DNA of 64,000 nt from Zizania palustris (taxonomy: Eukaryota > Streptophyta > Magnoliopsida > Poales > Poaceae): assembly GCA_019279435.1 (NCBI GenBank), contig JAAALK010000288.1:72736811-72800810 (forward strand), given 5' to 3'. The position numbers and the translations under genes were made by a program. The number at the start of each line of letters is the position of its first letter. The first letter of the stretch is position 1. This document shows positions 34,603-45,648 of the stretch, piece by piece. The notes under the pieces were generated by a model that did no database searches, had not been told where the DNA came from, and saw only the letters and a program-made list of their open reading frames with translations.

Positions 34603-37600
34603 TGTAGCGCCCCGATTTATCAAAATCGAGACATTATTGAATTTCCATAGAAAAACAATAATACAAGAGGTTCATCATGCGACAACGTACGTACGATAAT
34701 ATCCATGGTACGCAGACCATATTTATTACAACATTGTTTTAGTAAAAACAGTAATAAGATAATTTAAACAGCGGCATGACGAACGTCTTCTTCAAGATCT
34801 TTCTTCCCGACTGGGTCGCTACTCCAGACCGTCTTCAAGATAAGCATCCTCTGCGGGGTCCAACGGGTATGAGTACAAAAAGTACTCAACAAGCCACCGC
34901 AAATGCAAATAATAATGCAGGATAATAAACAAGGAAGGATAAAGGCTAACAATGCGGAATAAAGCAGTTGCAGTTATGGCATTTAGTGTAATCATATTTT
35001 AATCATGCGGAAAGTAAATATGAACATCATCAACATCAACTAACTCGAGGAGTACGTTTTACCTCCTCGCACAACAGTCCTTACATGTCAATCCATCATG
35101 CACATACATATTCAAAGTAAACTAACTGAGGGATGTCACGCAACCCGCCCTTGACCGTGGGCTCGGCTTTTCGAAAAGATTTAAGACTCTGATCAGAGAT
35201 GTACTACTGTACCCACAAGGCACGCGCTCATCTCAACGAGATGACCCATTTCACGGGAACTCGTGCCAAAACCTCAATATGAGATGTTCCAAGCGATAAC
35301 CACCCGCTCTAGGTTTCGCCGGCGCGCCGGGCCGCATCCCGGCTAACGTCGCACCCCCTTTTGCGCCACATTGGTACAAGTCACCCGCAGGTGCAACTTG
35401 ACCCATCTCCAAATGGTGGCCTCGGTTTGGAACAACCCATACCTTAGTTAGGACTTACCCACTAGACTTGTGGTTAGTACGTAAGTGTATTGTAACGGAT
35501 CCCTCAGACCGGTCCTTATAGTGCCCCGGGTGCGACTGACCAATGCCCTAGCTTGCACCCGGAACCCACCATGCATACACTCACAACCATGACTCATCAC
35601 CAACAGTATTTCCAAGGATAAGAAGTAACGGGGATCATATAATAGAACCATTTTGCTACGACTCATTTTTATCCTATAGCGGCCGTGTCAATACTTTGGA
35701 CACTAGCTAATATCATTAATCATATGGTGACAAGGAGGTTAGGCGAGATAGCATGGCTTGGGTTGCACATCAAGGTCGGGGGATCCTAAATAAATATAAT
35801 GTAAGGGTTCGTTTGACTAATGCATATATAATCTATGTGTTGTAGCGATAGTCAATTCAAACATGGGTTCAATATGTTCAAAAGAATTGTTTGGTGACTT
35901 GCCTTGTTCAGCGAAAGGCGAGGGAGGGACTTCCGGGAAGTATTCCGGCTCCTCGACGGCGTCGTAGTCTTTTCAATAATAATAAAGTAAAATAAATACA
36001 ACATTCTATATGAACAACGTAAAATCACACAACAAGCATGTGGGTTTTAGTTGGTTTGATTTTAAAGAAAATCAGTTGTTAAGGTTCTAAAGTTTATTTC
36101 ACAAATAATTTAAAATGAATCAAAATGAATTATTGTTTTTCAAAGAAGGGTTTTTCAAGTGTGAATAATACCACATTAAGTTTTATAATTAATTTAATAT
36201 GAATGATTCAGAGAAAACCCTGTGGTTCCAGTGTCTAAACAGAAAGGAACAAATATATAATTTTCTGAAGTTTAAATATTTAAATTTACATTTTAATCCT
36301 AAGGGCATTTGAATACTTATTTAAATAAACATGAAAATGTCAAAGTAAACCTACTGTTTTTATTGCATAAATATGTAGAGAATAATTTTATGAATTTTCT
36401 GAAATTGGAATGGTAATTTTTAGAGTTCAAATGCATTAGATATGAATTTTACAAGTTTAAAAGCATTTCTGGAATTTATTTTCAAATTTTAAACCCCTCG
36501 GGTCCACGGTGAGCCAGGCCCACGGTGAACCCGCGCACTGTGCGCGTGCGCCGGGTCGATCTGGACCGTCGGATCCAGATCCGACGCGCGAGGGCGAGGC
36601 GGGACGCGTAAGTGACTACGGACGGCCAGGATTAAAACGTTCGAAGGGGTACCACGTGGACGCACGAGATTAAACGCGGGGTTTTAAAACTAACGGACGC
36701 ACGAGATCGCACCGTACCGCTTCACTCAGATCCGACGGCGCCGATTAAATCGCACGAGGGATTAAATCCGGGCCGTTAGATCTGGATCGCACGACGTGGA
36801 TCGAATCCGACACGGCACGGGTACTCGACCCGTGCCGGTCGTCTTCTCCGACGACGGCGAGCGGGCCAGCGGCCACGGCGAGCGACGGCGACCTAGTCCA
36901 AGGCCTAAAATGGAACGAGGGTGCTACGGGGATCACGAGGGTACCTTAAGCGAGACGAGGGGTCGACGGAGCGCGGTCGGCGGCGAGGGTAGACGGCGGA
37001 GCGGTTCGGGCTTCTCGTCGGCGATGGCGTTCTGGCGGGGTTCGACGTCGGTGGAGGGGTGGCCGAGGTCGGGGTCGTTCTCGAGGTCACGTTGATGGCG
37101 GAGGCACGGGTGGAGGTGGTCCGGTGCGACGGCGAGCGGTGGCCAGAGGCGAACCAGAGGGTGTGCGCTAAAAGGCGAATTGTGGGTGCTCTGTTCGTTC
37201 TCGAGGCGATTAAGCGTGGGGGTCGGACGCGGCTCAGGCTGGGGGCTTAAATAGGACACCGGAGAGGGCTCGCATGCAAGGAAAGCCGGGGGAGAGCGTT
37301 AAGTCGCCGGCGAGGGCTCGGCCATGCATGGAGCAGCGTTCCCGGGGGCTTAAACGCGTGCTTTTATGGGTTTAAATGGGCGGTGGGCCTCGGGGAGTTA
37401 ATGGCCGGCGTCGGTTTAACGGAAGGGGGAACCGGCGAGGGGATCCGAGGCGAAGTCTTCACCGGCGGGATTAGGGGGGGCCGGCGCGGGGTTGAAGACG
37501 ATTCTGACGAGCGGGGGCCACAAGCCAGTGAGCGCGAGCGGGCGAGGGTGGCGCCTGACGGGTGGGGCCGGGTTGTCGGGTTCGCGCGCGAGGGGAGGGA

Positions 37601-37974
37601 TTCGGCGCCGACAGGTGGGACCGGGTTGTCAGCCAGAGGCGAGCGGGGTAACGGGCTGGGCCGGCCGGGAGAGAGAGAAGGGAGGGTGGGGAGCCCATTA
37701 CTGTTCTAATACATTTCTGAATAAAAATAATTCCAGAAATTAGATTAAAATGTTAGGGCTACTTCCAAGGTTGATAAAAATTTATAAAAATTCCCAAAAT
37801 TATATTTTGGTTTTAGGATCATATACAAAAAGTTTCACCTCCTAATTTGGTCATCTACTCTATGTTGTAGTTCAAAAGGGTATAAAAGGGAATTAAAAGT
37901 ATTTTCTGAAATAATAATTCCAAGAAATTGAATTTAGTAATATTTTTATTGTTTTGAAAATTTGGGGTGTTACA
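34603..37974 (-). repeat. 5' LTR of the Tekay-like element
   Basis: The 3372-bp LTR is a near-identical partner of 25618-28988. It is intact from TGTAGCGCCCCG to GGGGTGTTACA. A TATA-like CTATTTAAG occurs on the minus strand near 37245-37253. Target duplication CTGAT follows at 37975-37979. Confidence 0.92.
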
Positions 37975-38325
37975 CTGATCCACTGCAGTGGCTATCTCCT
38001 GTCTAATCTCTAAGGGGGATAAAGATGGGAGGGATGGTGGTGGTACCTTGTTTCTAGAGAGGTCGGGGATGTTGATGTTGCGCTTGACGAAGCTTGTGCG
38101 AGTTTTCGTGTAGTGCCCGAGCGTGAGGGCGTAAAATTCATTCGTCTTGGCTTCGATCTTGGCCTGATCCTCTTCGGGGATGTCCGCGAGAGTGGGGAGG
38201 ATGATGTTGAGGTTGTCGATTTCTGTGTTCATGCCCCCCGGGTCCATCAGTGATAGGGGTACTATTGTCGTAGTCGTAGTAGTCGTGGCCGATGTACCCG
38301 CAGCAGATGTAGACGTGCTTGTCAT
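37975..38325 (-). pseudogene. gag of the gag-only element, N-terminal part
   Basis: An ATG at 38325, ten bases from the primer-binding site, opens MTSTSTSAAGTSATTTTTTT, then LSLMDPGGMNTEIDNLNIIL, ADIPEEDQAKIEAKTNEFYA and PSLSPLEIRQEIATAVDQ. The frame runs straight into target duplication CTGAT, where the Tekay-like element begins, and resumes beyond 25617. The Thr-rich start is low complexity. Confidence 0.7.
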
Positions 38326-38335
38326 GTTGACGTTG

Positions 38336-38353
38336 TCCCCAGTGGAGTCGCCA
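38336..38353 (-). other. Primer-binding site of the gag-only element
   Basis: On the minus strand TGGCGACTCCACTGGGGA lies seven bases inside the LTR at 38361. It matches the TGGCGACTCCGCTGGGGA type common in Tat elements. The tRNA it pairs with was not determined. Confidence 0.75.
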
Positions 38354-38360
38354 AAAAGTG

Positions 38361-39508
38361 TGTTGACACAAAAACGTGCCCACACACTGACGTCAGTTCG
38401 ATGATCCAAAAGCGTGCAGTCGTTTCAAGGATAAGCCCTAAAATGTCGCGAGACGCCGACGTCGTATTTCAACGACCCTTAAGCGGCAGTAAGGGAAAAC
38501 AAAGTCGCCAGGCAATTCAATTATATCTCCGAAAATATAACCTAATTAACCAAAATAAATAGTGTTAGATCTAATCGGCCAATTTAGGCCAATTGGGAAG
38601 AAAAATAAAGGGGCGGTGAGACCGGCCAAGTCAAACATGTCAGACAGTGTTGTATAGGTAATTTTACTGAAAATATCGACGGGGTCTGAAGCATCCCAAA
38701 GGGGGGCTTCGGCCTATTGGTCGGTTGGACCGAAGTAGGACTCTCGGTTAGACCGACGCATGCAAAGGGATTACCGAAGATGTCTTCGGTGTTCTGGTGC
38801 GAAGCGGGCTCTGGGCGGTCAGACCGATGGGGGGTACCCGGTCAGACCGACGGTGAATCCTCGATCAAACCGGGGGCTTCGGTGTCATGGAGTCTGATGC
38901 AAAGTATACTTCGGTACGAAGTACACACCGATGCGAAGTGTATTCCGATGCGGAGTAGGTCGCTGCGGAGGGGTTCTCGCTGAAGAGGGCTTCTGCGTGA
39001 CGGCGAAGGGTTCTCCGACGCGGAGTGGTCCTGTCGGATTGGCGAAGGGTTCCCGGTCGCACCGGGGGTGCTGATGACGGTGCGACAGAGTGATCCGAAA
39101 ACAGCCTGACTGCCCGACACAACAACAGGTGGTCCGACTAGTGGGAAGCCTTCAGTCAGACCGACAGGTCCTGAAAACAGCCTCCGGGCTCCAGCGACCT
39201 AGGAAATTGTAGATTGAATTCGAGGTCCTTGGCGACGGGAGTGTAGATGAAACCCTGCAAAAATACCGAGATCAAGTGCTAACTTGGCCTAGAGGCCGAA
39301 TTCCCAAGGGTAGTTAGAGAAAACCGATAAAATGATAAAAATCCATTTTGTGGATTAAACGGGAGATTCACGAGCGAATCAACAAGGGTTACTGTGATTT
39401 CGACGCGGCAAACGGAGGGCTTACAGCGCAAACCCACGAAGATGGACGTTACTTGGCTAATCCTAGGGCAAGGAAAGTAGATTGAAAGGTAAAAGTACGA
39501 TTCAAAAT
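38361..39508 (-). repeat. 5' LTR of the gag-only element, truncated
   Basis: It matches 21597-22744, then similarity stops abruptly at about 39508. The missing outer about 360 bases include the counterpart of the TATA box at 22799-22810, so this upstream LTR has lost its promoter. Its target duplication and some CACTA sequence were probably lost in the same deletion. Confidence 0.8.
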
Positions 39509-40824
39509 GATCTCGTTAGAAGTTGATGCAGTGTGCGTCTTCCATTTCAACATCAATAATGATGCAATTGAGGTTATAATGTATGTACTGTAAACTTGGA
39601 GTATGATGTAATATTAGGTTATAAATCTTTTGTGACGAATTATCTGTATTCCATGATAAATTGTGTGTGATGTGTTTTGGATTGTTGGATATGTTGGCTG
39701 CCAAATCCTGATTTTGATTCAGGTTGTAGCCTAAAAACTATTATTTTTTCAAAATGACCATACCATTAGTGACGGGTAATAATCATCAACCATCACTAAA
39801 GGATCATTTAGTGACAGGTGAACATTGTTACCCATCACTAAAGGATCATACATTCGCTAAAGGCCCCTACATCATCAGTGATAGATAGTAACTAATACTC
39901 TTCACTGATGACTCATCCCGCTTATAAATAGGCGGGGCACTGAAGTGAATCGGCATGCTTTTATTTCGTGCAACCCTAACCCTTACTCTCGCTGCCGCCG
40001 TCGCCTTCGTTGTGCTACTCGCTGCTCCGTCGTTGCTCGTAGCCACATGCACCGTCGCCCGTGGCGCGCATGGACGAGCTACTCACCGCCACCTTGGTTG
40101 CATCCTCCTCGTCCTCCTCATAAGGTTGTCATCCTCCTCGTCCTCCGCCAATTTCTTCAAGATAATTGATGGTCTTAGCCAATTTCTTCGAGATAACGCA
40201 CTCGAAGTTGGCATGACCATTCACTGTGGTGCTCCTACTAGCCATGTTGTGCTCCTGCTACCCATGGCCGGTGGTGCTCCAGCTACTACCCACGGGGTTT
40301 CTCCTCAAGCTTCCCATGGTGCAAGCTGAGCTTGGAGGATACTATCCAAGCTCTTGATATCGCTATAAGTTAGATATTAGTTAGAAGCTATGCAACCATC
40401 TTATATATTGATCTTTGTTTTAGCCATATTCTTCGAGATAATGAGTTAGAAGTTAATATATGTGATATAAATTTGGTAATGAATCTTCCGTGTTGAATTG
40501 TCCGTGATGTGCTTTTGATGTTGCATATGTTAATTAGCTGCCAAATCTAGGATGCAAACTATTTTTTTGAAATGACCATAATATTAGTGACGGGTAACAA
40601 TAGTCAACCATCACTGAAAAACACATTAGTGACGGGTGACAACTGGCACCCATCACCAAAGAGCAATAACAGGTGAGCTCATAGGAGTAAGGTTGACCCT
40701 TTAATGACAGGTGTTTACCCGTCACTATTGATATCACATTACTGACGCAATAAGAGTGACGGGGAACATACCCGTCACTAATGTACGTTATGACCCATCA
40801 CTAATGTATATTTCTGTGGTAGTG
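39509..40824. repeat. Right part of the CACTA element with internal duplication
   Basis: Two related blocks follow one another. 39509-39800 (TTAGAAGTTGATGC... GGCTGCCAAATCC... CATTAGTGACGGGTAA) corresponds to 40440-40620 (TTAGAAGTTAATAT... GCTGCCAAATCTAGG... TATTAGTGACGGGTAA). 39880-40010 (TTATAAATAGGCGGGGCACTG, split in this quotation only by its length limit) resembles 21415-21490 in the left arm. Direct and inverted TTAGTGACGGGT-like words occur about every 30-50 bases near the end. The ORF at 39955-40329 is GC-rich and not recognised. Confidence 0.7.
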
Positions 40825-40862
40825 TACCCCGTAGGTTATTGTCGCTCACACACAACGACACA
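40825..40862 (+). repeat. Continuation of the host Tat 3' LTR tail
   Basis: After target duplication TAC, CCCCGTAGGTTATTGTCG and CACACAACGACA continue the LTR unit cut at 21198. Compare the first unit at 21122-21165 (CCCCCTGTAGGATTGTCG, CGCAACGACA). Confidence 0.65.
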
Positions 40863-40900
40863 CTTGGTAAAGTCTTAGTTTCTGTAGTGTACGATTAAAT

Positions 40901-41695
40901 ATGGCAATGGGTACCCGAAACCCAAAACCCGGTGAGTTTTTATCCTATTAGGGTATACATACGAGTTAAATTATTCACCCGTGGGTCTATTAATGGGAAA
41001 AAATAAAACCCAACGGTACACGTGTATAGGTATAGTTTTATACTATCCATACCGATCACCCGATGGATACTCACCACCCAAAAGACCATTTATTTGTAGC
41101 TCAATCCAATAGCTTAATCTATTAAAAATAATAGATTTACTTCAATCTTTTCTAAGTTTTTCTTCACTAGTAATTTCTTCTCTCCTAACCCCTTGGTCCT
41201 ATGCGACCGATGGCATATGCCTCCATGCCTTACTCCTCAGTCTGAACTCTGTAGTTCTAGACATCTAGTTCATGCAACTCGGTTCAGCGGCCATCGATAT
41301 TGCAACTCGGGCTCTAGTGCTAGTCGATGCTACTGCTCCACTACCTCCACACTCTAGCCTCTAGTGCTAACCACCGCCAGTGCTCCACCACCTCCACGTG
41401 AGTACGTGACACACAATCCACGCTTTTTTCGTCCAGTCAGCCAGTAGTGACTTTAAGCGTTAGGCGACTCCAGCGACCCAATAGCCATCCACTATGCCAA
41501 TGGATATGGGTTACTCGATGGGTATATTTTACCTATGTGGGTATGAGTTTGAGGGAAAATTGGACCCACATGTATATATTGGTCACCGGACGGGGAGATT
41601 TTTCCTTAATAGCTATGGGTTTGCGATGTTCAATGGATATAGGCACATTGCCATCTTTATATACGGTCAAGTTTGTTTCATATATGCGTCATCCA
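40901..41695. repeat. hAT-like non-autonomous repeat (GGGTACCC type), tentative
   Basis: The left end reads AATATGGCAATGGGTACCCG and the right end carries GATATAGGCACATTGCCATC, an imperfect inversion of it. Words such as GGGTACCCGAAACCC, CACCCGATGGATACTC and GATATGGGTTACTCGATGGG recur inside. Similar GGGTACCCG-rich repeats with GGCAATGGG termini are common in grasses. No clear 8-bp target duplication was found. Confidence 0.4.
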
Positions 41696-42157
41696 CATAG
41701 ATATTATATGTAGTACACATATGGTTCAGCTAACCGCGAATTAATTTCAGTAGGATTTTTATGGATGGATTCTGTATGCGTACCGATCTTTCGGTTCTTT
41801 ATTTCGATTGATTACATGGAACACATATTATTATTTATGGGGTACAACTCCAACTCTAAGATATAGGTTGAATCCGGTGTTTGTATAATATAATAAAATA
41901 GTTTACAATTTATTTTTATTATAAAATAAAAACTAAATTATCCAACTAACTATCCTTGATCAATCCATGGCTCTAGCTCCAGGATTTCTTAGAGCTAGGT
42001 TGTATCTGTTCCAAAAAATCTTAGGCTGGAGCTGTTCCAGACATACCCATACATATATGCCCTCTTTTTATGCTTCCATTATAAAAAAGATATATATGTC
42101 CTCTTTTAATAGACCGATAGACTTTATCAAGACTTTCTCAGTATTCCTATATGCTCT
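41696..42157. other. Intergenic DNA, nothing recognised
   Basis: The stretch is AT-rich with no convincing coding region, terminal repeat or RNA gene. Confidence 0.4.
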
Positions 42158-42160
42158 TAA

Positions 42161-42530
42161 CACTACAGGAAAATCAAATTTTTATGTGGGCATCAAATTG
42201 TCAGGAATATACTAAAAACCGACAGGGAGATCAATTTCTGTCGATGTGCTAATAGAAAATTGCTGCCAAGGAATTAATTTGCAAGATAGCTCACTGTTAG
42301 AAATAATTTCTTTGACGGTTTGTACCTAACAGTTTAGATTTCTATCTCTGCCGACATAGAAATTCCCTTTTACCGATATATTGTATACAAACATTTTTCT
42401 TGACAGGCTATATCCTTTTTTCTGACTGGTTTTATGCTGCCGTCAGGATTTAGCCTGAATTTCCCGCGGGCGGCGGGCTTGAGCCGACAAGAAAATGGTC
42501 CCGCCGACGGGAGTATTCCGTTTTCCAGTG
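42161..42530. mobile_element. 370-bp CACTA-type MITE, TSD TAA
   Basis: The element starts CACTACAGGAAAA and ends CGTTTTCCAGTG, inverted apart from a 3-base gap (CACT-ACA-GGAAAA versus CACT-GGAAAA). It is flanked by the 3-bp duplication TAA at 42158-42160 and 42531-42533. Internal GCCGAC/GTCGG-type words are repeated near the ends. There is no coding capacity. Confidence 0.75.
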
Positions 42531-42533
42531 TAA

Positions 42534-42873
42534 TCATTTCCTTCAAAAACAGTTATAAACACGATTCTCGTTCTTATCTGTCACTTGCTACCAGATTGTT
42601 ATTGAGACACTTTACAAGCCGGTACAATGTTTGAAAAAGATGTGAATATAAAAATTCTTATAGTACTTTTAAAAATCATTTGTTTAAATATTAATATCTA
42701 TACTATCAAATAAGTACTATTAAAATATATTTTATAATGAATTTAATAAAACTTGTTTGATGTTATAGTTGTTGTTATAAATGTTTATAAATTCATGAAA
42801 ATAGAAATATTTAACTTATAAAAAATTAAAATACTTAAACACATAAAGAATGGAGTAATACTTAATTATCATA
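42534..42873. other. AT-rich intergenic DNA
   Basis: Nothing recognisable beyond high AT content. Confidence 0.4.
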
Positions 42874-42875
42874 TA

Positions 42876-43080
42876 CTACCTCCATTCATTTTTAAATTAC
42901 GTCATTTGACCATTTATCTTATTCAAAAAATTATGTAAATATATAAAAATATAAATTATGCTTAAAGTATCCTCAACAATAAAACAAATTATAAAAATAT
43001 ATTTCAAAAAAATTAAATAAGATGAATAGTCAAATATTGAGATAAAATCAGCGATATCATTTAAAAATAAATAAATGTAG
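42876..43080. mobile_element. Stowaway-like (Tc1/mariner) MITE, TSD TA
   Basis: The ends CTACCTCCATTCATTTTTAA and TTAAAAATAAATAAATGTAG form imperfect terminal inverted repeats. They are flanked by TA at 42874-42875 and 43081-43082. The CTxCCTCCxT start, about 205-bp size and AT-rich body with inverted internal words (GTCATTTGACCA / TAGTCAAATATT) fit Stowaway MITEs. Confidence 0.75.
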
Positions 43081-43082
43081 TA

Positions 43083-45648
43083 CTAATCATCGGGTAAAGC
43101 AGATCGATCAGCCGACGATTCGAACGCAGCGTAATGCCATCTGAGTTACTTGGATTAATCACTCCAAGTAAAAATAAGGGATGATATATACCGATCACCG
43201 ATCTGACTGATCGAGCAACTTAACGCTTAAACAAAGTTAAGCAACATCAGGCGTCGTCATGATTTGGCACACCCGCTCACGCGGCCACGCCGTAGGCAGT
43301 CGTGGCCGCCACTGACAAAAGCGGCCCGGTTTTTCCTCTCACGCCCTCCCTGCAGGCCCAGCAGCAGCCGGTGACGCAACCTGACGCCACAAAATATTCC
43401 CCTCCAGGACCAGCACGACGCACACTACGCCATTAGAATGGCATGCACTGTCAGTCGACTAATCAACTAACTAATCAACCAATCGATTCCTAATCACATC
43501 ATGGGTTTACGACTGAGCTGAGCTAAGCCGAGCTGAGCCAATTTGGTTGTTAACTGATTTGGTCGTTTCAGCAGATGAACTGATCAAGATATGGAGCGAT
43601 GAATTCTTGCTTGCGGTAATAACCAAGAACAACTGAGCTGAAGCTAGCTAGTAGGGTAGAGTTGGGAAGAAAGAGGTGAGAAACTGCCCTGAATTCTTTG
43701 TGAATTGTTTGAGCCTTTTGAGGATGGATCCATCGATGGACCGGACGACTGACATGTGTATGCATCCGCTGATAAAGTTTGAATTCTTGCTGAAGTGACC
43801 TGCAACAAGGTATATTAAACGTTTAGTTAATCAGGGGTCTTCACATGGTTAACGTCACCCTTGTCGTAATCACTAATCAGCTTTGTATGTATGTATGTAT
43901 GTATGTATCTACACTAGTTAGTTAGTGTTACGTGCTTAATTATGTTTTGCTGTGAGCTAGCTGACGGTCGAACTCGCCATCGTTTTGCTGTTTGGATGAT
44001 AGCATTCTTGCTTTATGCCTATGTGTAATAGCAGATTAATTAACAGACGCTCAGATCGCTACTGGATAAAGGGCACTCGACATGTGAATCTACTAGGCAT
44101 CATGACAGGCTAAATTAGTTACTAGTTGCATGCCGAGGTGATAATTAATCCAGCAACTTAACTAAATCATGTATTCATGTCATAAATGAACAGAGAACGA
44201 ATTGAGAATATTGAATGAAATGAAAATGGTATACAAGGAAGAATCACAAAAAAGAAACTTTGAATAGAAAAGAATATACAAAAAAAACGGGAGTGCGAAA
44301 TTGTGAATGGAATTTAGTATACGCAAACATAGTAGTATATGCCATAGCAGGTGTTGAGTGAAAAAACAAAAGTGACGATTAAAAACTTGGATTAGGAACA
44401 CAGATTAGTGATACCGAACAGTTTGTCTTGTAAACTGATAATGTAATCCATTACTAACCTTACTATCAAGATCATTCTGGTAACTTTGTTACTTTACTAC
44501 TCGATCCAAGTTGTAAATTTCAACTATGTTTTGGGGAGAGGCACTGATTCAGTACCCAAGCGGAGATAGCATAACTGACCTTATCTTCCGTAAAAAAAGG
44601 GACAGTATATTTCACTCTAAATATACTAGCTGAGTGAATGCGGCGGGAAAAAAAATCTTAACATTAAAATACAACATGCAAATAATACAAATAGTTTAAA
44701 ACATAATAAAGTAACATTTATTATAATTTGATATTAAAAGTAGTATATTGGTTTTAAAAGTAATATAAATTTTACTAATAATAGGTGCATACATGTCAAT
44801 GAAAAATTAATGGTAGTTAAGATTTATCATCACTGACTTTTTTAAATTAGTATAAATAAATTATGAAATCAAGTATTTTTTTTATCTAAACCGGTTAAAA
44901 CAAACAATCATAGTGGTTTTGTAAGTAGCTTTGACAATTTAGATTGTGACTTGACAATGACATAATGATGAAGTCGGTTAAGTTTCTTTTAAAAAAGTGT
45001 ACACCATGAAAAAAATCACATCAATACAAACGTATAATTTATAAACTTGTCAACAATTGAGATACATGAATCAATTAGATCAACTTGGTTAAATAGAGGT
45101 TAAGTAGCCTTTTTCAGAAAATTTATGAGCCACAAATACGCAACGTTGCATTGGTTTCACTTTTCGTCGTATCCATGGTCTTACTAGCTTAGCAGATCGA
45201 CACAAGCACTGATGCAGCCGTACGTGTGGCATTGACATCGCCTTTCGGTGCGACGTGTGCCGGTTACTTCGCCTAGGTAGTAGCTAGTCACCTGTAAGGA
45301 GACGACGAGCAGCGGCGACGTCGTTGGTCGTAGGCAGCTACTGGTCTGGTCGCCGTCGCAAGGCGCCGCGGCTGGCTGGCTTTGACGGAGTACGCTTTGC
45401 CGCGCGCGGCGCGAGGCGAACAGGGGTTGCCTCGTTTTAGCCGAGCCGCGCGCGCTGCTGTTACGGGGGCGTGAGTGTTACCGCGGTCGGGGTGCGGGGC
45501 TGGCTGGCAGGCTGCTCCGCCAAATCTACCCCTCCCCCACTCCACCCCGACTCCTCCTCTTGCTGCCCGCCGCCGTCATAACTCGCTTGCTTCCTCGGCT
45601 TGGCCTTCACGAGATCCCCATCCCCGCAACGCCGCCGCGGCCCGTTCC
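43083..45648. other. Upstream region of the TTL-type gene
   Basis: About 2.5 kb without a supported gene. It contains a GCGGCCAC/GTGGCCGC hairpin (43281-43288 and 43302-43309), a GAGCTGAG-rich patch near 43510-43540 and a tetranucleotide microsatellite at 43884-43908. Between about 44600 and 45120 it is AT-rich. From about 45230 on it becomes strongly GC-rich, and a CT-rich stretch at about 45528-45560 is likely promoter-proximal or 5' leader. I found no convincing TATA box. Confidence 0.4.
43884..43908. repeat. (GTAT)n microsatellite
   Basis: About six tandem copies of the tetranucleotide, a simple-sequence repeat in the upstream region of the TTL-type gene. Confidence 0.9.

Larger units (their letters stand above)
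25618..37974 (-). mobile_element. Nearly intact chromodomain Ty3/gypsy element (Tekay-like), TSD CTGAT
   Basis: The 12,357-bp element has 3.37-kb LTRs (25618-28988 and 34603-37974), a minus-strand initiator-tRNA-Met primer-binding site at 34588-34599 and a polypurine tract at 28991-29002. Target duplication CTGAT lies at 25613-25617 and 37975-37979. Internal order on the minus strand is extra ORF, gag, protease, RT, RNase H, integrase, chromodomain. By eye the LTRs differ at about 17 positions plus one indel in 3.37 kb, so it is the youngest datable insertion here. Long LTRs plus a chromodomain point to the Tekay/Del clade of chromoviruses. Confidence 0.93.
21597..39508 (-). mobile_element. 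Gag-only (non-autonomous) Tat-like LTR retrotransposon
   Basis: LTR copies at 21597-23105 and 38361-39508 flank a minus-strand leader and gag. A primer-binding site sits at 38336-38353 and a G-rich tract next to the other LTR. The gag is followed almost at once by the 3' LTR, so no protease, RT or integrase was ever present in this copy: a gag-only derivative. It lies inside the CACTA element and is itself interrupted by 25618-37974. The outer end of the 38361 LTR is deleted, so a target duplication can no longer be seen on that side; CTTAC at 21592-21596 would be the left copy. Confidence 0.82.
21199..40824. mobile_element. Non-autonomous CACTA (En/Spm-like) transposon, TSD TAC
   Basis: The left end is CACTACCACATAAACGG and the right end is ...TTTCTGTGGTAGTG, giving imperfect terminal inverted repeats of about 13 bases. 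The 3-bp target duplication TAC is at 21196-21198 and 40825-40827. Removing 21199-40824 plus one TAC restores a repeated LTR tail, so the boundaries are firm. Subterminal regions carry many copies of TTAGTGACGGGT and its complement. Without the retrotransposon inside it (21597-39508) only about 1.7 kb remains. No transposase is recognisable, so it depended on an autonomous relative. Confidence 0.88.

Noticed and set aside
40875..40891. Second CACTA-like right end (TTTCTGTAGTG followed by TAC)
   Set aside because: No matching left terminus or target duplication was found within the window. Short enough to be chance.
43110..43150. tRNA-like words (TTCGAATC and ACTCAGATGGCAT on the minus strand)
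   Set aside because: The A-box- and B-box-like words are only about a dozen bases apart and no cloverleaf can be formed. At best a SINE relic; not enough to call.
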